From the NCBI GenBank assembly GCA_023614405.1, contig CM042686.1, forward strand, positions 468,194,740 through 468,258,739: DNA of 64,000 nt, given 5' to 3'. The position numbers and the translations under genes were made by a program. The stretch comes from Avena insularis. Its lineage: Eukaryota; Streptophyta; Magnoliopsida; Poales; Poaceae. Of this stretch, positions 59,594-64,000 are shown piece by piece (position 1 is the first letter of the stretch; each line of letters starts with the position of its first letter). The notes beneath the pieces were generated by a model. That model searched no databases and was not told the origin of the DNA. It was given only the letters and a program-made list of their open reading frames with translations.

Positions 59594-61640
59594 ATGACAC
59601 CTACTCTAAGGATGTGTCTTACTTGCTGGGACTCCCGTTGGCTGGTTAGGCCATAGGCTCGTTGCACGCACCAGAGAATTGGGCCCAAGGCATGGCCTAA
59701 CATTTTCAGGGCATTCGCGATGGAGCTAAGCCCTTTAGTTCCGATGATCACGACCCAAAGTATGATTGGTTGCTTGATTTTCAGGTTAGTTCATATCTTC
59801 TATGTTTTTTCTATAATACCATGCATCCTATCATTATAATGTTATACCTACACATTTTTCTTTGATTAATGTAGATCCAAGAGTTCGGGTATCTAGTAAC
59901 CGAGTTGGATGAGCCACAAATCATGTGAAGCCTTGAGGCATATATAATGTGGCTACTCGGGAACATGATGTTCATCGAGAACCATGTTTCCACGATCAAC
60001 GCACGCTACATCGACATTGCTGTGGAGAATGTGAATGTGACGTGTGTGCAGTACATCACACCGAGGTGTTGGGATTCAGCTGTCTTAGCGGCTACGTACC
60101 GAGGTATGTGTAATAGTTGTCAACTAACCTCTCATAGGCCAGCCTTGTTGTGATGCCCATTGTTGTTGCAACTATGGTCGTGGGAGAGGTTCCCTATCGG
60201 ATATGCGAATGTATTTCCTAATGTCGTTGGACAATTTACCTATGTTTCTGATGGGTTGTTTGATGTTGACATGACAGACAAACCTACTTTCGATACATAT
60301 TAGACCCATCGTAAGGTAAGCATAATGATTTAATTTAACACACAATTTCTAGAACATCATTGATGATTAACTATTGCTTTTACACAGAGATGCTTCACTC
60401 ACTATCAAGTTAGAAACTGGTACATGTCATTCAGCGAGCAGTTTGAAGTGCTGCGCGCGGATGCTTTCATCTGGGAGCCGTACATGGCTGTAACCGGGTT
60501 TGCTAGATATTCCGAGAAAATTTCTGCTATGTGCACTAGAGATGCGGCGTACTAGGTGACGAAGTCGAGGATCATCTTCGATGTCTCTGTGGAGTAGGTG
60601 TCCCAACAGAGGGTTATGAGGCAGTTCGGTCTATGCCAGTTGGTTAATCCTCCTTCTGCGGAGAACCCCATTGTAGTTGCCTTCCACGTGTAGGTTTACA
60701 TATGCAATTTTCAATTGTCTTACTTGTATTTTTGTGGTTGTCTGCCTAACACACTCCAACTACAGGTTTGCAAGGAAGGGAAGTACCAAGTTGGCGATGA
60801 CATGGTTACAGCGGGTTCACACTTTTATCACGGAGTGAGATACTGTGACTACATATGTATGGCAAGAGGATTCCCCATTTGATCAAGCCCTATTTAATTG
60901 CATATTTGCAGAGGTACATGACCACGACATGACTCTGCAACATCAATCACTATCACGACGAGGAGAGGTACCGAGCCAGTCTACTTTGGCATCAAGAGAG
61001 TATATGGTAAATACTAACTCTTTATATAATACATCTACTTCTTATATAATTTGGCACACATATTTAATACGGCCTCTTTATCCATTGCAGATGCAATTAA
61101 CATCGGAGCTGAAGAGGCTCAATATGGATGTTCGCTTTCATCCGACCTCTTCTTGGACACCAGCAGCAGCCGCCACATCTGTATTTTTTCCCGGCGCAAT
61201 GAGGAAAAGCTACGCGATATGTACACAATTATCACATGCACCAATGCTTCGGGCATTGTTCATCACCGTGCATCACAACGCCCCCGCGTCCCTCCATGCA
61301 ACAACATCCGTCGTGTACACAGGTACCCTGCCTCAATGAAAGCAGCCATGTCCACACCTTACACACGAAGCGACGCCTAGACCTCCCCATCCTGATCAGG
61401 CTGGAGGTTCATCATGCAGGCTTCTTTTGACGGTTGGCAGGAACAACAGAGTCCTTTTCAGGATGGAGGTTTGTCCTGGCAGCACCAACAGCAACCTCCC
61501 ATGTGGAACGTCAATCTTCGTCCACAATCCCAGCAACATGCTATGTATGTCCCTATCTATCATCCACACTTCACAATCCCTCATTACTTATTGTTCTTCT
61601 ACATGTAGGACCCTATGGATATTAACACTCCATGTACAGA
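59594..61640 (+). pseudogene. Plant mobile domain (PMD) pseudogene, second part
   Basis: After element C the PMD resumes with VSYLLGLPLAG (TAG follows), then PENWAQGMA and DPKYDWLLDFQ up to a GT-AG intron (59785-59874). The next exon has FGYLVTELDEP, SLEAYIMWLLGNMMF, WDSAVLAATYRGMCNSC, CPLLLQLWSWERFPIG, each a known block of this domain. A second GT-AG intron lies at 60316-60387, followed by WEPYMAVTGF, CTRDAAY, then RIIFDVSVE and QQRVMRQFGLCQ, the C-terminal PMD block. Further exons from 60766 and 61091 (MQLTSELKRLNMDVRF) and a Gln/Pro-rich tail to about 61640 are likely. Stops at several Gln, Arg and Trp positions and frame changes make it a pseudogene. It lies between inverted repeats, suggesting a Mutator-like carrier. 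Confidence 0.8.
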
Positions 61641-62096
61641 TCCACGTGGGCGAGTGAGAAGGAAGATGTGCAGCAGACATATGATCTATAGGACCAGTGG
61701 ACAAGTATGGTTCAAATCCTCCACCATACCCCACACAAGATACACAGTACCATGATGATGGATCATAGATTCGTGCTCGTAATGTTGTGTTGGACTACAC
61801 CGACTGATCCGGAACCTCAAAAGTCGTGCCAGACGTCGAGACTGATACCTCTCTCCATGAGCTATGTACAAGTCATGTATCTATGTATGACATATATATT
61901 TATCTACTTATGAGACATGAATCTATCTACGTATAAGACATGTACTGCAATAGAGACACATTACTATTATTTAGCATTGTTATTCATCTAATATTTCATT
62001 AACAAACAACTACGACAGAGAATTAAGATACAAACACAAAATGAATTAAACTCAGATAACATAACTACGTTGATGCCTCGCCCTTTCCCTTGTCCG

Positions 62097-62485
62097 TCAA
62101 TGATGAAGCACTCTTTGCTCTTGCCATCTCCCAGTCAGCTCTCTTGCTCTGGCTGCTCGGCGCATGAAGATATCATCTTCGTCCCCGCTCTCTTCTATCC
62201 ACAACCAATGTTTTTCTACCCAATGCAACATCGCCTTTTTGGTCTCAAGCTTTAACATTTTCTAGCTTGCATTGATCCTGAGAAGTTCTTGCTGTATTTT
62301 CTCAGGGTTCTTCCGGGGACACTCTGACCTATATAATTACTCACCAGGTCATTGAGGAGGATGTCACTACTGATGAGTGCCTCCCATGTAACTGGAATAT
62401 CATCTATCCTAAACGCTCTGGCAAAATCTAAAAGGGGACATGACACCCATTTTGGAAAGCTACAATCGGAAGGAAAACCAGACAT
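62097..62485 (-). pseudogene. Unknown 129-codon protein gene in the PMD-bearing unit
   Basis: ATG 62485 opens MSGFPSDCSFPKWVSCPLLD and on through IPVTWEALISSDILLNDL. After a frameshift near 62320-62335 the coding character continues in the next frame as ECPRKNPEKIQQELLRINA, a TAG at 62264-62262, then KKAMLHWVEKHWLWIEESGD, an acidic patch and RRAARARELTGRWQEQRVLHH to TGA 62099-62097. The pattern (many Trp, Leu and charged helices, two breaks only) is that of a real protein family, but I do not recognise it. It is tail-to-tail with the PMD gene and starts 350 bp from the right inverted repeat. A TATA box lies 50 bp upstream of the ATG. It may encode an accessory protein of the element. Confidence 0.5.
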
Positions 62486-62533
62486 CTTTGAGAGAAATCA
62501 CTTGTCTTCTTACACAACTCAGTGAGGAGAGGG

Positions 62534-62539
62534 TTTATA
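62534..62539 (-). promoter_or_regulatory. TATA box upstream of the 62485 frame
   Basis: The minus strand reads GTATAAACCC, with TATAAA at 62539-62534, 49 nt before ATG 62485. Position and form suit a plant core promoter; the start of transcription would be near 62505. Confidence 0.45.
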
Positions 62540-62833
62540 CAGTGAGAAGAAAAAATGGCGAGAAGATTTTGGCAGGAACTAATCGGCAGGAGAAACTGAC
62601 GGGAACATTTTGACAGGAGAAATTAGCACGAGATAAATTTGGTGGAGAATAAAGGGAAAAGGGGCGGGTGAATGTTTTAGCGCATGAAACCACGATCATG
62701 TAGTCATTTTGCAATCATTAGACTGAAAGGGGTCAGTCCGCGTGGCCCAAACCTAATGGTCCAGCCGGTTTGGGCCAAACCAAATGGAAGGTCACACTGA
62801 CAACGCTATCGGTCAGCTTGGCCCAAACCTATT

Positions 62834-62969
62834 GGCCCACTCGGTTTGGCCCACTCGATTTAGCCCACGCAGACTATGTGCTACATGTGAAAATTCCCAA
62901 AATTGCATCTTATTTTTCAAAATAGAAAAAATATATTATTTTAAAAAAATTATCCTATATCTATATATG
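62834..62969 (-). repeat. Right inverted repeat of the PMD-bearing unit
   Basis: Inverted partner of 38928-39055, running from GGCCCACTCGGTTTGGCCCA to CTATATATG. GGCCCAAACC-type motifs are repeated for another 100 bp inward (62735-62833). Confidence 0.6.
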
Positions 62970-63520
62970 CATACACACACCGAAACGGTCCGTTTCTGCC
63001 CGTTTGGATCGGACCGTGGTCGCTTTGGAGTCGCGGTCCGGCATGTCGGGACAGCCGCGCCAACGGCGCGACCCATTTGTCCGCCCCTGGCCACGTCTTT
63101 TTCTTCGAATTTCAAACCGAGCCATTTCGCGCATAAACTGTCAAATTTCGTACGTAATTATAGAAAATATTACATTCAAATATAAAAAAGAAAAAAACTG
63201 GCCCTAGCCCTAGCCCTAACTACTGACGATCTCCCAGCCATCGGAGCCGCCTCGTCCATCTATGGATCAAGGTTTATGTACTCCAGTGGCATCTAGAGGT
63301 GGGCCGAAGCAGTGCTGGCGCCGGAGGTGCCGGGCTGGTCGATCACTGGCACGCCACGCCACGCATCCATTTTTGCCGGTGGGGACAGAGTGTACCACCC
63401 TGGCGCGGGTGGAGCAGAGCACTCCGACGCGGGCGGAGCAGCCCAACCCCGTAGCTACGGTGGGGACGGTGGCGGTGGTAGCGGCTGCCCTGCGTTCACC
63501 TGCGCCACCAGGCCGGTGAG
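62970..63520. other. Spacer with no supported gene
   Basis: It includes an inverted pair of GGTCCG motifs near 62990-63040, an A-rich patch (63180-63200), three CCCTAG copies (63203-63222) and GC-rich sequence from 63250. The 85-93 codon frames on both strands at 63262-63548 look like shadows of GC-rich DNA, or decayed 3' sequence of the next gene. Confidence 0.4.
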
Positions 63521-64000
63521 CTAGATGGCCTCCTGGTAGCCATCCCACATCTGGTCCTCCTCCCTCGCGCTGGCCATGATGGCCTGCTCGAGGAAGGCAT
63601 CCTCGTCGTAGCCCCGCGCTAGGACCTCCTGGTACTCTGGGGGCAGGTGCGCGGTGGCGGATGCGGAGGACAACCCCTCCTCCTCCCCCTCCTCCTCTTT
63701 GACGATGATGTCGACATCGTCGTCGCCGAGGTCAGCATCAGAGTGGTTGACGGCGCCGTCAGAGGCGGGTTCGCCTGCGGGGAAGTCGCGGGAGCCCCAC
63801 GGGTCGAACTCGTCGTGGTAGGTGCTGAAGCGGCGCATTGTGTGCTCCCACTCCTAGAACTTTTTCCAGAACATCTTGTTCTGGTTGGCGCGGTCGTAGC
63901 AGAAGGCCGGCGGGAGCTGGCGGATGCGACGGGCGATCTCCTCCTCCAGCGGCCTACCCTCCTTAGGCGCGGGTGGCACCGGCACCCGCTCCTAGTTGAG
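63521..64000 (-). pseudogene. Acidic protein gene, decayed, running off the window
   Basis: One minus-strand frame is coding-like from the window edge at 64000 to TGA 63523-63521: EEEIARRIRQLPPAFCYDRA, NQNKMFWKKF, WEHTMRRFSTYHDEFDPWGS, then an acidic tract (DIIVKEEEGEEEGLSSAS) and LPPEYQEVLARGYDEDAFLE to the end. TAG stops lie at 63994-63992 and 63856-63854; the ATG at 63838 is therefore only the start of the last open part, not the true start. Strong GC bias at third positions supports coding origin. I recall related hypothetical proteins repeated in cereal genomes, but no function. It is outside the PMD-bearing unit. Confidence 0.5.

Larger units (their letters stand above)
52476..59598 (+). 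mobile_element. Gypsy element C, non-autonomous, same LTR family as B
   Basis: The element runs 52481-59593 with a perfect 5-bp duplication ATGAC (52476-52480 and 59594-59598). It has a 5' LTR (52481-53845), a tRNA-Asp primer site (53857-53874), a leader, one broken unknown reading frame (54077-55230), a 2.7-kb 3' region related to element B, a polypurine tract (57985-57997) and a 3' LTR (57999-59593). No gag, protease, RT or integrase is present. LTRs differ by roughly 7% by eye. It split the PMD pseudogene. B and C share LTR and 3' region but differ entirely in coding content. Confidence 0.92.

Noticed and set aside
63203..63222. CCCTAG repeats as interstitial telomere sequence
   Set aside because: Only three copies and the unit is CCCTAG, not the plant telomere unit CCCTAAA.
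1..64000. tRNA, rRNA, CRISPR or organelle insertions
   Set aside because: No cloverleaf-like tRNA, rRNA core or regularly spaced identical repeats were seen; tRNA-like matches are retroelement primer sites only.

Overview
The window is a block of a large, repeat-dense grass genome, most probably Triticeae (wheat, Aegilops, barley or rye group). This rests on nested LTR retrotransposons with tRNA-Asp or initiator-Met primer sites, CACTA elements with CACTAGTAGAAA ends, hAT miniature elements, GT-AG introns in decayed genes, and no bacterial signals. I see no intact cellular gene and no tRNA, rRNA or CRISPR. Roughly four fifths of the 64 kb can be assigned to transposable elements whose ends I could place, often with matching target-site duplications (TSDs).

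Layout, left to right. 1-2238: 3' end of an Athila-like gypsy element (A). 2436-3071: pseudogene of a LisH-like grass protein. 4965-12175: gypsy element B on the minus strand, with gag and protease but no reverse transcriptase, TSD TGGTT. 12176-12858: right end of a CACTA element. 12857-19389: LTR element D with no coding capacity. 19396-19941 and 31603-32003: old tandem-repeat sequence split by gypsy element E (19942-31597, TSD GTGAA). E has Tat-lineage features: gag, protease, RT, archaeal-type RNase H, integrase, 3' tandem repeats and a multi-exon antisense gene. 32004-33080 and 33829-34532: two hAT elements with perfect 8-bp TSDs. 34810-35130: a LINE relic; 35207-36358: a short CACTA element; from 37393: a CACTA left end.

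From about 38.9 to 63.0 kb lies an older unit bounded by inverted repeats. It carries a plant mobile domain (PMD) pseudogene on the plus strand and an unrecognised 129-codon reading frame on the minus strand. It was later split by a 12.1-kb non-coding element with giant LTRs (F, 39760-51877, minus) and by gypsy element C (52481-59593, TSD ATGAC). B and C belong to one LTR family: B holds Athila-type gag and protease, while C holds an unrelated reading frame in that place. 63521-64000 is a decayed acidic protein gene running off the window.

No genes here work together in a pathway; the coding content is that of mobile elements plus four broken host-like genes. The most interesting items are the PMD unit with its second gene, the antisense gene and tandem repeats of element E, the all-amber stop pattern in its pol frame, and a 245-bp perfectly conserved patch between the otherwise diverged LTRs of element D.
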